Shown here: one piece after another, positions 35,322-47,274 of the stretch
Layout: every line of letters starts with the position of its first letter
Position numbering within the stretch: the stretch's first letter is position 1
DNA from: Elephas maximus indicus
Taxonomy: Eukaryota > Chordata > Mammalia > Proboscidea > Elephantidae
Length of the DNA: 64,000 nucleotides
Assembly (NCBI RefSeq): GCF_024166365.1
Contig: NC_064823.1
Span: forward strand, 5,636,924-5,700,923
Reading direction: 5' to 3'
Notes under the pieces: model-generated
The model's input: the letters and a program-made list of their open reading frames with translations, nothing else
Told to the model about the DNA's origin: nothing
Databases searched by the model: none
Program-made: the position numbers and the translations under genes

Positions 35322-35472
35322 GGCAGCAGAAAAAATCATTGTGGGCTCTGGATTCAGACTGCCTGGGTTTGAATTCTGACTCCACTACACATTAGATTAT
35401 AGCAACCCAGTTTTCATCTGTAAAATATGAAAATAAAGATAATACCTCATGTTTGGCACTTAGTATTTTCTG
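35322..35472 (+). mobile_element. MIR element
   Basis: 'gtgggctctggattcagact', 'gcctgggtttgaattctgac' and 'ttttcatctgtaaaatatg' are the MIR B-box and core region. Confidence 0.85.
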
Positions 35473-36729
35473 AAAAATCTGTCTAGCCTTTCTTCTCTCT
35501 CTCTCTCTCTCCTGCTAATATATCATCTTCTTCCTCCTAGCCCTCATCAGCCAATGAGTTACAGAAGATGCAAGGATTCATTTGTGCTCTGTAATAGCCA
35601 CTGATATCTTTAACTGTGTCTAGCGACTATTTAAGCAAATCTTATGTGATTCTGAAAGAAAAACAAACCAGTACCTACAGACTTTGCATTGTCAGTGTTC
35701 ACCGTTTGCTGTTACCTGTGAAATGTATCTTGCTTAACACAAAGCCTCTGTTCAACGTATTCTAATCTGAATTTCTTAAATTATCTATTCTACATCCTTC
35801 AATTCCAATACCCTGTGTGTATCATGGCTTTCTTTCCAAAGAATTATTAATTTCTTTCTTCTTCCTACCAACAAAAAGCTCTTCCAAGTTTTTGAAATTT
35901 CAAGCATTCTTTTTTTTATGTGAAATAAGCTCTAAACCTAAATTAATCCCATTTAACTATCAGACCAAAACCAAAACAACAACAAAAAAACCTTTATTAG
36001 AGTAACGTGAAATTACTTTCTCTAAAGCTGAATCACATGAAAGGGTAGCACATGGTTTTAGTGCTTATTTATTCTTTCAAAAATTAATTTATGGCAAATC
36101 TTAATTTTAAGTGACAGTTTGATGTTTGGAAAATTGTGTAATATTATATTTCTTTAAATGTTAAAATTAATGAAAACAATATCAATAACATAAAAAACAA
36201 GACAACTAATTCACAGAATTGTTACTCTGATTAAACTAAGTGGCATAATGAGAAATTCTTAGTGCATGGAACATATCAGATGCTCAGTGATTATTTGATT
36301 TTCTACTTCCAGAAAATTGGACCACACTATGAATTCTCCTAAAACAGTCATACTGTGTACAAGATGCAAAGCCAAGTAAATAACATAACAGTCCCAAAAT
36401 AAGGTGATTCAAGCCAGAGGTTGATTTTGGAAATATAAAACTGTAGTCTCTTTAAGGTTTGAGAAATATAGGTTGGATATATCTACCTCCCATAGAGTGA
36501 CATTTTGGCCTTTGCCCCATCTTCCTACCTATCCAAATCTTAATTCCTACCAATCCTATTTGAAAATTGGCATGATTCCAGGTGTTACAGCTCCCAATTC
36601 TGTCTTATCTTACCTGGTTCCCATCATAAGATGTAAGGACAGTTTATGAGAGAGAACTCTTCACTAATAGCTGTGACAATAAACCTGTTCCTGTGGCTAC
36701 CCTGGCTTGTCATTCTCTCTATGTTGGAC
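35473..36729. other. Mostly unassigned DNA
   Basis: A (CT)n run lies at 35495-35512 and a MIR-like tail at about 36215-36295 ('gcatggaacatatcagatgc'). Otherwise nothing is recognised. Confidence 0.4.
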
Positions 36730-36732
36730 CTA

Positions 36733-36846
36733 TTTCTGAAAGATCATAGTCATTGAAAACCCTTTGGAGCACAGATCTGCTCTGACACACATGGGTTGCC
36801 ATGAGTCAGAGTCAACTCAACAGCAGCTGGGTTGTTTTTTTTTGGA
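36733..36846 (+). mobile_element. AfroSINE, 5'-truncated
   Basis: 'tctgaaagatcatagtcattg', 'cacacatgggttgccatgag' and 'gtcaactcaacagcagctgg', the body type that uses 'gacacacatgggttgcc'. The head is missing. Confidence 0.8.
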
Positions 36847-37136
36847 CCTGGTTCTACTTTAGATTGCTCTTGCTCTTCCTTGGATTTGGATGCAGAACTT
36901 CTGGAACAAACTCCTTGAGTTTACAAACTCCTTGAGGGTTTTTTTTTTTTTTTTCTGAACCACTTTCTCTAGGTTCTAATCCTCTGTTGTGGTTGAGAAT
37001 TGCCTTGCCTCCAACTGGTCCAGCTTCTCTCTATCTCTCTGTCTTTGTCTCTCTTTCTTTTTAATTCTACTTTGAAGAGAGTGAGATTAATATCATTAGG
37101 CTTTCTGTACTAAATTACCCAGGGTATCCTTTCCAT

Positions 37137-37222
37137 TATGGCACACTTCTACTCTGGCACATATGGATTGCCATGAATAGGAATCAAGTCAACAGCAACT
37201 GCTTTGATTTGGCGTGGTCATT
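37137..37222 (+). mobile_element. AfroSINE, 5'-truncated, diverged
   Basis: 'cttctactctggcacatatg' and 'aatcaagtcaacagcaactg'. Tail half only. Confidence 0.65.
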
Positions 37223-37511
37223 CCATTACATAAATGTTCATAGCATAATTATCATTTAGCAGACCCTTAGGGAGCAAAATTTGATTATCAAGTACTATGC
37301 TAATATTAAAGGTACAAAGATAACAAAAACAGCCCCCTCCTTTCAAAACCTCCAGCCAAGCAACACCAAATACTGGTGAGGGATGCACAGCCTTATTGAG
37401 GCAGAGGACGTAACTAAGATGTACACAAGGAAAAAGGACCTTTGTAATTGCTATGACATATATAATTTTGAAACAATAGTAACAACAACCAAAAAATATA
37501 TGTGAGGATAT

Positions 37512-37662
37512 TTTTGTTGTTAGGTGCCATTGAGTTGCTTCTGACTCATAGTGACCCTAAAGGACAAAATGGAACTGCCCCCATAGCATTTCTAAGGAGC
37601 AGATGGTAGATTTGAACTGCCGACGTTTGGTTAGCAGCCGAGCACTTAACCACTCCGCCATA
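37512..37662 (-). mobile_element. AfroSINE, short type, antisense
   Basis: 'ttgttgttaggtgccattga', 'ctgactcatagtgaccctaa' and 'gcacttaaccactccgcca'. A TATG-rich simple repeat follows (37670-37775). Confidence 0.9.
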
Positions 37663-37669
37663 TACAGAC

Positions 37670-37775
37670 AAGCTTGTAGGTATGTATATATGAGTATATA
37701 TGTGGGTATATATAGGTGTATGTATATGCATATGCATGTAAGTGTATTCATGTATATATGTTCATATATATAATA
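37670..37775. repeat. TATATG/GTGTA simple repeat
   Basis: Imperfect alternating purine-pyrimidine repeat adjoining the SINE head. Confidence 0.8.
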
Positions 37776-37849
37776 AAGCACATGGGGACACAATTATAGA
37801 TACTCCCTAGACATAACCAAACACCTCACAGGATTGGTTTTCTGGGATT

Positions 37850-38615
37850 GAAGGCTTAGGACCATGTTTTCATGGGACAACTTGGTCAATAGTTAAAATA
37901 TAGTTTGTAAAGTTTATGTTCTACATCCTAGTCTGAAGAGTAGTGCCTGGGTTCTTAAAAACTTGTTAGTAGCCATCTGTGATATAACTATTGGTCTCTA
38001 CCTGTACAAAACAAAAAATATGTTAGGAAACACAAGACTCAGAGAAGAAGCTAATATATAGGACTGTCTACATGAACCGTGGCCTCATCTACTCTGAGAC
38101 CAGAAGAACTAGTCATGGCCATTTACTACTACCGATTGTTCTGATCAGAACCACAATAGATGTATCCTGATAGAATGGAAGAAATAAGTGGAACAGAACC
38201 TCAAATTCTTAAAAAAAAAACCTAGAATCACTGGACTAGGTGAGACTGAAGAAATTCCTGAGACTATTGCCTTGAGTTATTCTTTAAATTTTGAACAAAT
38301 TATGCCCTGAGGTCACCTTTTAGCTAAATAACAGATTGGCTCACAAACTAAATAATATCATTCATGAGTACCACGTTCCCTTAAAAAATTATCTACATGA
38401 TACCAAGTGGTCAATAATTACTTTGGAAAAAAAAAAAAAAGGAGAACTTAAAGGGGCAGGGAAACTGGATTACTAGAACAGAAGCAATGAGAATGTTTAT
38501 GCAATGGGAAGAATGTAACTAAAGTCAGTGAAAAATTTGTGTAAAAATTGTTGAATCAGAACCTAGCCTGCTGTGTAAATTCTCACCAAAACCACAATAA
38601 TATATATATTAAGAA
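37850..38615 (+). mobile_element. L1 3' UTR, older copy
   Basis: Contains 'gtgcctgggttcttaaaaac' and 'agccatctgtgatataac', 'ctctgagaccagaagaacta', then the terminal 'aacctagcctgctgtgtaaa'. The first two phrases correspond to the 3' UTR of the full-length L1 at 51850 and of the L1 fragment at 61770, so it belongs to the same lineage but is older. Confidence 0.75.
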
Positions 38616-38814
38616 ACCTTCAGCCAATATAATAATCCATATTAATTTTTATGACAACTTTTGATCATTAATCAGACAACCAGGATCAGAAACTCCAAAT
38701 TTTATTTAGCTATCTTGCTGTTCAAGGTTTCTCAGCGTATATAATCAGGGACTATTCCAGGTAAAGAGCTTCAACTAGGTAATGAGAAATAGTACTAACC
38801 AACATTCACTGAAA

Positions 38815-38890
38815 GCTTATTATTGCCTGAAGTGTTTTACATGTATTAACTAATTTATTCCACATAACAATTATGAACTGAGCTCTTTGG
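38815..38890 (-). mobile_element. MIR fragment, antisense
   Basis: 'gtgttttacatgtattaact' and 'attccacataacaattatg', the MIR 3' end in antisense, cut off by the RTE. Confidence 0.6.
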
Positions 38891-38894
38891 TTCC

Positions 38895-41452
38895 AGAAAA
38901 ATGAATATTTCAACAATATTTCAAGATGTATCCTGAAGTGCAGCACTGTCAGCAATAGGATAATAATCATACCCCTAAGAGGAAGGCCAGTTAATATGAA
39001 TATTATTAAAATTTACACACCAAGCATTAATGTCAAACATGAAGAAAACTGAAGATTTTTACTAACTTCTGCAGTCTGAAATTGACCAAAAATGCAATAG
39101 AGATGCATTGATAATTACGGGCAATTGGAATTGGAAAGTTGGAAACAAAGAACAATAAGTAGTTGGAAAGCATGGCCGTGGTGTTAGAAAGATGCCAGAG
39201 ATCACATGATAGAATTTCCAAGACCAACGACTTAATCATTGCAAATATCCACTTTCAACAACATAAATGGTGACTACACATGTGGGCCTCACCATAAGAA
39301 TTAAATTGGAATCAAATTGACTACACTGGTGGAAAGAGAAGATGGAGAAGCTCAATATCATCAGTCAGAATAAGGCTAAGTTTGGCTACGGAAAAGACTA
39401 TAAATTGCTCAACTGCAAAGTCAGATTGAAGATGGATAAAATTAACACAAGTCCACAAGAGCCAAAGTACAAACTTGAGTTAAAGGACGTCACACATGAA
39501 GAAAGCAAAAGGTCATTAAAAAGACAGGTAAGAAAGAAAAGACCTAAATGGATGTCAAAAGAGACTCTGAGACTTACTCTTAAACATAGAACAGTTAAAC
39601 TGAATGGAAGAAATAAATAAAAGAGCTAAGCAGGAGATCTCAAAGGGTGGCTCAAGAAGACAAAGTATTATAGTGAAATGTGCAAAGACCTGGAGTTAGA
39701 AAACCAAAAGGGAAGAACACATTCAGCATTTCTCAAGCTGAAAGAACTGAGAAAAGAATTCAAGCCTTAAATTGCAATACTGAAGAATTCAACAGGGAAA
39801 ATATTAAATAATGCAGGAAGCACCATAAGAAGATGGAAGGAAGACACAGAGCCACTGTACCAAAAAAAGTTGGTCAATGTCCAGCCATTCCAGGAAGTAG
39901 CATTTCATCAAGAGCTGATGGTACAGAAGGAGGAAGTCGAAGCTGCACTGAAGGCATTGGCAAAAAACAAGGCTCCAGGAATGACAGAATACCAACTGAG
40001 ATACTTCAACAAACCGATGCACACTGGAGGTGCTCACTCATCTGTGCCAAGATATTTGGAAGACAGCTACCTGGCCAACCAACTGGAAGAGATCCATATT
40101 TGTGCCATTCCAAAGAAAGGTGATTCAACAGAATGCAGGAATTATCTAACAATATTATGAATATCACACGCAAGCCAAATTTTGCTGTAGATAACTCAAA
40201 AAATGGTTGCAGCAGTACAACCACAGGGAACTGCCAAAAATTCAAGCTGATTCAGAAGAGGACATGGAAGGAGGGATGTCACTGTTGATGTCAGATGGAT
40301 ATTGTCAGATGGATCTTGGCTGAAAGCAGAGGATACCAGAAAGATGTTTACTTGTGTTTTATTGATGAGGCAAAGGTATTCAACTGGGTGGATCATGACA
40401 AATTATGGATAACATTATGAAGAATGGGTATCCCAGAACACTTAATTGTGCTCATGAGGAACCTGTGCACAGACTGAGAGACAGCTGTTTTAACATAACA
40501 AAGGGATACTGAGTAGTTTAAAATCAGTAAAGGTGTGCATCAGGGTTGTATCCTTTCACCATATTTAATCAACCTGTATGCTGAACAAATAATCTGAGAA
40601 GCTGGACTGTATGTCGAAGAGCAAAGCATCAGGATTGGAGGAAGGCTCATTAAAAACCTGTGATATGCAGATGACACAAACTTCCTTGCGGAAAGTGAAG
40701 AGGACCTGAAGCACTTATGGATGAAGATCAAAGACCACAGCCTTCGGTATGGATTGCACCACAACATAAAGAAAACAAAAATCCTCACAACTGGACCAAT
40801 AAGCAACGTCATGATAAATGGAGAAAAGATTGAAGTTGTCAAGGATTTCATTTACTTGGATCCAAAATCAACATCCATGGAAGCAGCAGTCAAGAAATCA
40901 AACGACATATTGCATTGGGAAAATCTGCTGCAAAAGACCTCTTTAAAGTGTTAAAAAGCAAAAATGTCCCTTTGAGGACTAAAGTGTATCTGATCCAAGC
41001 CATGGTATTTTTAATCACCCCATATGCATGTTAAAGCCAGACAATGAATAAAAAAATTTTTTTTTTTTTATATATATAAGCAGATTTGATGCCCTTGAAT
41101 TACTGTGTTGGCAAAGAATATTGTATATACCATGGACTGCCAGAAGAACAAACAAATCTGTCTTGGAAGAAGTACAGCCAGAAAGCTCCTTAGAAGCAAG
41201 GATGGTGAAACTTTGTCTTGTGTACTTTGGGCGTGTTATCAGGAGGGATCTGTCCCTGGAAAAGGATATCTTGCTTGGAAAAGTAGAAGGTCAGAGAAAA
41301 AGAGGAAGCACTCAATGAGATGGATTGACACCATGGCTGCCACGATGTGCTCAAACATAGCAACGATTGTTGGGATGATGCAGGACTGGGCAGGGTTTCA
41401 TTCTGTTGTACATGGGGTCACTATGAGTTTGAACCAACTCATGACACCTAAC
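38895..41452 (+). mobile_element. RTE1-like LINE, 2.5 kb
   Basis: Runs from inside the endonuclease ('atcctgaagtgcagcactgtc') to the 3' tail ('ctatgagtttgaaccaactc'). Recognisable products: KDYKLLNCKVRLKMDK..SKRSLKRQVRKKRPKWMSKETLRL (39342-39620), KEEVEAALKALAKNKAPG (39870-40160, the linker to RT), YADD at about 40667-40678 just after a stop, and MKIKDHSLRYGLHHNIKKTK..EKIEVVKDFIYLD (40721-40954). Stops and frameshifts divide it. A T-rich insertion at about 41055-41082 interrupts the C-terminal region. Confidence 0.92.
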
Positions 41453-41454
41453 AA

Positions 41455-41999
41455 CAAAGACAAGATATGCATATACATGCACACAGGCACATACACACAC
41501 ACACTCAGCCACATTGCTACAGTAGCATTTTGAAATTCAATATTCAAGTATTGTAAATTTTATCCTGTACTATAACTACTTCAGTGTGAACTTCAATAAA
41601 TACCCACAGGCTCTGATTTCAATGAACCTTAAATTAGACAGTGTATGCAAGGTAAACAGTTCCTTGAGACTTAGACCAAAAATAGAGAAAGGTCAACAGG
41701 AGCCCACATATTTTACTGAATTACTATCCTTGATTTACAATTTCGGTTTTCAAATTTGAAGATTGCTGTAGTTTTTTTTTTTTTTTTTTGTAGAACTTAT
41801 CTTCCTTCTTACAACTCGAGTTTATCAAATCGAATATCAGACTCCATCTAAGAATGTGAGTCTCCTAAAATGCTTGATGATGCTCTCCATTTAGATCCAG
41901 ATTTAGATAGGATTTTTAATCCTGTGAGCTTGAACTTTGTTGGTGTAGTAAACAATTTTACATTTTCAGGTACATATTTCTCACCTAGTAAAGGGGGCA
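41455..41999. other. Unassigned DNA with CA repeat
   Basis: (CA)n at 41480-41508 and poly(T) at 41773-41789; no gene is recognised. Confidence 0.4.
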
Positions 42000-42003
42000 G
42001 CCT

Positions 42004-42092
42004 TATAAACCCTATAGAGCAGTTCCCCTCTGCACACATGAGGTCACCACAAATTGGAAATGACTGGATGGCAAATAACAACAACAAACCAG
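42004..42092 (+). mobile_element. AfroSINE, 5'-truncated
   Basis: 'aaccctatagagcagttccc', 'gcacacatgaggtcaccac' and (AAC)n. Tail half only. Confidence 0.75.
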
Positions 42093-42243
42093 GGAGCAAA
42101 TAATTTGGTAAATTTCACAAACTGTAGGCAAGAAGGAAAAAATTTTGGAAGAAAATGTTGGCATTTTTATAGCAGGAGTTATTTCAAAATACCTGAAACA
42201 TTCAGGTTTAGTAAGCTTAATGTGATATGTGTTGCAGCTTTAC

Positions 42244-42300
42244 ATATACACGTGTGTGTGTATTTATATATATATATATACACACATGTATATCTGCATG
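42244..42300. repeat. TG/TA microsatellite
   Basis: 'gtgtgtgtgtatttatatata' to 'cacacatgta'. Confidence 0.85.
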
Positions 42301-44401
42301 CTCTTATTTAGAACTTATCTTTACATTTAAATTGCTGGAGGGTGGGTTTCCCATGTAGGGGCAGCAGGGCTGTTAGCCATTCAAGCTCTTCTGGGATCAA
42401 TGTCAATCTTTATAGGTTACTTCCTATAAAGTTTTTCAGGGTTAACGAAGGTAGTCCAAAATCTATGACCTGATTCATTCTGTATATTAGCCCTGTCAAT
42501 ATTGTGCATTGATTGGAATTCTAGCTAAATTGAAAGTCCTGAATTCCTGAAGTTTAGAACAAATTAGAGCTATCTAAACTACATTTCTATAATCTCTTGA
42601 AAATGAGTAGTGGCAGGTTCTCTCTTTCTCGCTCATTTTTTTTCTCAGAAAGCCACATCTTCAACTCTTCTTTCCCCCAGTCTTTATTAATGAGATTTCT
42701 GTGCCTGGCTGGTTCTGAACAAGTTAAAAACTTTTTTGGGTATGAAGAAGTTCACATCTCTTGAACTTTTATCCCTGTAATCTGGAAGTGTGACACTTCA
42801 AATGTGTAAAGCACCTACGAATAATTGGGAATTTATACAGCTATAGAAAATAAGACCCTTTAAATATAAAAAAGACTTAAGCAAATTAAGTCTCATCTTC
42901 ATCTACAACTTGACTGTTGAATAACAATAAATATTATAGTTTTTTTTTTTTTTTAATTAAAGCAACAACTGCCAAACTTTAGTGTCTCTATAACAATCAC
43001 TCAGGATGCACAGAGATTCTTAAGGCGTCAGACGACTCGGATGTACACAGGAGTTAGAGCCCACATTTTAAGAAATAATTTATTAGAAGATTGGGATATC
43101 CAAGAGAAGACCATATGTATATATGATGTCAAAAAAAATAGAGAGAATGGGAAGCAACATCAACTCTCATTGTCAAAAGGAACAAAGAATGAGAGTATCA
43201 TCAGTACAACACTGTAGTATATAGCCAGTTGTGCAAATATGTTCTAAAAGCTCGAACTTGCCAGAAAATGCTGACTATGAGGTTTGATTCTTGGCCTTTA
43301 AATTTTGCAACTGACCTGATTTATAAATATTTGGTACATTTGACAACTTATTTAGGAATGAAGCTAACCCCTTTCTTTAGTCTTACTTCAAATTGGGGGA
43401 CGTGATTGATTTTAGTGCAGTTATTTAGTTATCACTTTTCTAAGTGGAATTGTTATACTGTATATTGGCAGTAATAGAGATGTTTCCCAGCTTGCAATTA
43501 AGTGTCTCACTTTTTAAATCTTAGAAAAAACTGAGCAACAGCTAGAAATCAACTCAATAGTCATCTTTAGCTATCAGATTTGACAAGGTTGGCAACGTTA
43601 AGTTTTAGAACTTTTTGTCTATAATTTGGATGTGACTTATACAGGCTTATCAACACAACTTTAAATATTGTAGTATATTGGCATCACAACGGAGCATAGT
43701 AATCATTATGATTCCAAGCAATGCAAAATTAAGCCAAGGATGATTTTTATGCTCATTTAAAGTTAAAGTTTTAAACACTTTATTGCATAAGGTGTGTGAA
43801 AACAACTTAAAACATGTTTTAAAAGATCACACCTTTTTTAAGGTGTCTAATTAACAGACAGTTCAATGTTTGGTTTTATGAATGCTCAGCATAGCTTAAT
43901 TCCAATTTAATAAGACAATAAACCTTTTCTGAACGTTTGCCCTGTTGTATTTCTAATAAAAAAAGCTCCTAAAGCATCTGCTATAAACTTTATATCCAAA
44001 AGACTGTCCTTGACATAGAGTAATGAAGAGCCATCTACCTCAGTTTTATAATCATTAGAACTGTATTCCCTAAGAATGAGATTTAAGATTTTCTCGGAAT
44101 CAAAAGATATGATCTATTTTACCACTAATTTTGGGGCATGAAATTATCTCTTCCTAAATCGGAGGACATGCTTTTTGAAAAAAAAAAGTTGTAATTATTA
44201 TTCTAGTTGTTAATATTATCCCCATATTTTCCTGATTAGAATAATGGGAGCGTTACAAGGAAAGTGACAGTATTGGGAGAAAAAAAAAATCCTGTTTTTA
44301 TAGTGCAGTTAACGAAAGTTCATATATATTTTAAAACTATATTGCTTACTTCTTAGGCACTGAATTACAGTCTCAAATCAGCAGATATAAATGTATGTCA
44401 T
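42301..44401. other. Mostly unassigned AT-rich DNA
   Basis: About 2.1 kb. A degraded MER5A-like stretch may lie at 42967-43075 ('caaactttagtgtctctat', 'atcactcaggatgc'). Poly(T) lies at 42940-42954. No gene is recognised. Confidence 0.4.
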
Positions 44402-44672
44402 AGGGGGACCTCATACCACCAAGAAAGCAGCACCAGGAGCAAAGCACGTCCTTTGGACCTGAGGCCACTGCGCCTGAGAAACTCCTCCACCAGGGGAAGA
44501 CTGATGACAAGGAACCTTCCTCCAGAGCCGACAGAGAAAGAAAGCTGCCTCCTGGAGTTCACACCCTGAATTTGGACTTGTAACCTACTAAACTGTGAGA
44601 GAATAAATTTCTCTTTGTTAAAGCCATCCACTTGCAGTATTTCTGTTATAGCAGTACTAGATGACTAACACA
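44402..44672 (+). mobile_element. LTR-like repeat, 3' part (MaLR type?)
   Basis: Ends 'ctgtgagagaataaatttct', 'gttaaagccatccacttgc', 'ttctgttatagcagtactag' and 'atgactaacaca', the layout (AATAAA, then a terminal ACA) of MaLR-like LTRs. The 5' end was not found. The exact family is uncertain. Confidence 0.5.
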
Positions 44673-44849
44673 GACCCTAACAGAAATTTAATATTTGCTC
44701 AAAAATAAACATATGTAAACATAAATAAATAAATGCATGTTATACACAGAAGTAATCATCTAATGCATATTAAAGAGATACAATTTTGAAAAACATAGTA
44801 GTCGTAAAGATATGCTAGACCACTGAGCCAAATAAGAATAAATCTGTTG

Positions 44850-45341
44850 ATGAAAAAATATGTAAATCATATATCTGATCAGAGTCTAGTAGCCGGAACA
44901 TATACAGAATTCTTATGACTCAACAACAAAAAGACAAATAACCAATTTAAAAATGGGCAAAGGACTTGAATAGACATTTTTTCAAGGAAGATGTATAAAT
45001 GACCAACAAGCACATGAAAAGTTGCATGTCATTCGTCATCACAGAAATGCAAATCAAATCCACAATGAGGTTTCACTTCACTCCTATTAATAGGGCTAAA
45101 AAAAAAATTAACAGAAAATAACAAGTGTTGGAGAGGATGCGGAGAAATGCAATCCTCATACATTGCCAAAGGGAATGTAAAATGGTGTAGTCACTGTGGA
45201 AAACAGTTTGGTGATTCCTCAGTAAATTTAACGTAGACGGAATTACCATATGACCCAGCGATTTCATCCCAATAAAAAAGTATTGAAAACAGATGTTCAA
45301 ACAAAACTTTTACACAGATATTCACAAAAGCACTATTCACA
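44850..45341 (+). mobile_element. Old L1 ORF2 3' end, left part, hosting the younger L1
   Basis: 'gcaaaggacttgaatagacat', 'acatgaaaagttgcatgtc', 'ggagaggatgcggagaaatg' and 'ccatatgacccagcgatttc' are classic ORF2 C-terminal sequence. It is interrupted at 45341 and resumes at 52547. Confidence 0.9.
45326..45341. repeat. L1 target-site duplication, left
   Basis: aaaagcactattcaca, identical to 52531-52546. The sequence is part of the older L1, and AAAA at the start fits the L1 endonuclease preference. Confidence 0.96.
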
Positions 45342-46258
45342 GGAGGCGGGGCCAAGATGGCGGACTAGGTGGACACTACCGCGGATCCCTCTTGCAACAA
45401 AGACTAGGAAAAACAAGTGAATCGATCACATACATAACAATCTATGAACCCTGAACAACAAACACAGATTTAGAGACGGAGAACGAACAAATACGGGGAG
45501 GCAGCGATTGTTTTCAGAGCCTGGAGCCAGAGTACCAGTCAGGTGACCTTCGGCACCCAATTTGGGGCAGAGCCCAGGGGGGCAGACGGCACAAACAAGG
45601 GGCACAGCCCTGGCCCCCAAACTCATTCCGGGAGGGGGCCCAGCCAGTTTGCCCAGGTGGCGTGGCGGCGCAGCAGGTGGGAGAAGTCCCCGGGAGGCAG
45701 TGACTGGTCTTGGAGCGGGGAGAGCAGCGTCCCAGCTGGGGAACCGTCCCTCTGGGATTTTGGCTGGGCGCGGGCACGGCATAAGCGCGGGGAGCAGCTC
45801 CACCCCCCTGAACTGACCCCAGGGGGGGCCCAGCCAGTTCGGGAGGGCGGCGTGGCGATGCGGCTGGCGGGACGGGGAGTCCCCAGGAGGCAGTGACTAA
45901 TTTCGGAGTTGGGAGTGCACCGTCCCAGTAGAGGAACCTTGATGTTGGGTGTGGGGCTGGCAGCGGAGGATCTGACCGTGACTCCAGCGGGCCAGACCCC
46001 CCGGGGGCAATCTCCACATAGCCAGCACACATAGGCAACGCGCCCCATGGAAATCTCAGGTATAATAGTCATTCCAACCAAGACAAGCAACTCTGGCTAT
46101 ATTCTGAGGTGCTACTCTCCTATCTCTCTAATCCCTCCCCCACCCTCCCCAGGTGGCTCCATTAACATCCGAATAGCCTGAGCCAGAGGGAGAACTCTGA
46201 TAGGGATCTGACTGCATTTTTTTTTAGCGAATTTTCTGGAAAAACTAGTTTCCCAGTG
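45342..46258 (+). promoter_or_regulatory. L1 5' UTR / internal promoter with three repeat units
   Basis: This is the only strongly GC- and CpG-rich part of the window. A YY1-type site (ccaagatggcgg, 45352-45363) lies ten bases from the start, the place it takes in human L1, where it fixes the transcription start. Three related units of about 193 bp begin at 'gaggcag' 45498, 45694 and 45887; the segments 'gggcccagccagtt' (45636 and 45826) recur at a 190-bp offset. G runs could form quadruplexes. By analogy L1 promoters use RNA polymerase II; activity here is inferred, not shown. Confidence 0.85.
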
Positions 46259-47274
46259 ATGGCTCGGAGACAGCAGTCCATATCAAACCACATAAAGAAG
46301 CAGACCATGACAGCTTCTCCAACCCCCCAAACAAAAGAATCAAAATCTTTCCCAAATGAAGATACGATCTTGGAATTATCAGATAGAGAATACAAAAACT
46401 AATTTACAGAATGCTTCAAGACATCACAAACGAAATAAGGCAAACTGTAGAAAAAGCCAAGGAACACACTGATAAAACTGTTGACGAACTCAAAAAGATT
46501 ATTCAAGAACATAGTGGAAAAATTAATAAGTTGCAAGACTCTATAGAGAGACAGCATGTAGAAATCCAAAAGATTAACAATAAAATTACAGAATTAGACA
46601 ACGCACTAGGAAGTCAGAGGAGCAGACTCGAGCAATTAGAATGCAGACTGGGACATCTGGAGGACCAGGGAATCAACACCAACATAGCTGAAAAAAAATC
46701 AGATAAAAGAATTAAAAAAAATGAAGAAACCCTAAGAATCATGTGGGACTCTATCAAGAAGGATAACTTGTGTGTGATTGGAGTCCCGGAATAGGCAGGG
46801 GAGACAGAAAACACAGAGAAAATAGTTGAAGAACTCCTGACAGAAAACTTCCCTGACATCCTGAAAGACAAAACGATATCTATCCAAGATGCTCATCGAA
46901 CCCCATTTAAGATTGATCCAAAAAGAAAAACACCAAGACATATTACCATCAAACTTGCCCAAACCAAAGATAAACAGAAAATTTTAAAAGCAGCCAGGGA
47001 GAAAAGAAAGGTTTCCTTCAAGGGAGAATCAATAAGAATAAGTTGAGACTACTCAGCAGAAACCATGCAGGCAAGAAGGGAATGGGACGACATATACAGA
47101 ACACTGAAGGAGAAAAACTGCCAGCCAAGGATCATATATCCAGCAAAACTCTCTCTGAAATATGAAGGTGAAATTAAGATATTTACAGATAAACACAAGT
47201 TTAGAGAATTTGCAAAAACCAAACCAAGGCTACAAGAAATGTTAAAGGAGATTGTTTGGTCAGATGACCAATAA
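46259..47274 (+). pseudogene. L1 ORF1 (RNA-binding chaperone), broken
   Basis: ATG at 46259 gives MARRQQSISNHIKKQ.. up to LSDREYKN, then a stop caused by loss of one A in the run near 46394-46399. The +1 frame continues MLQDITNEIRQTVEKAKEH, a long coiled coil (trimerisation in the family), up to TAG at 46792. Beyond it the same frame carries the RRM-like and C-terminal domain (FPDILKDKTISIQDAHR, HITIKLAQTKDKQKILKAA), another stop, TGA, at 47044, then QARREWDDIYRTLKEKNC and PAKLSLKYEGEIKIF, ending at 47272-47274. ORF1p binds L1 RNA as a trimer and acts in cis with ORF2p. About 338 codons in total, a usual length. Confidence 0.93.

Noticed and set aside
45498..46020. CpG-rich region as a CpG island of a host gene promoter
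   Set aside because: It lies wholly inside the L1 5' UTR.
45514..46038. Long antisense open frames in the L1 5' UTR (up to 174 codons), reminiscent of the antisense ORF0 of primate L1
   Set aside because: The region is very GC-rich, where long chance frames are expected; several overlapping frames are open on both strands and the longest begins at a non-ATG codon. The protein is P/G/R-rich without a domain.
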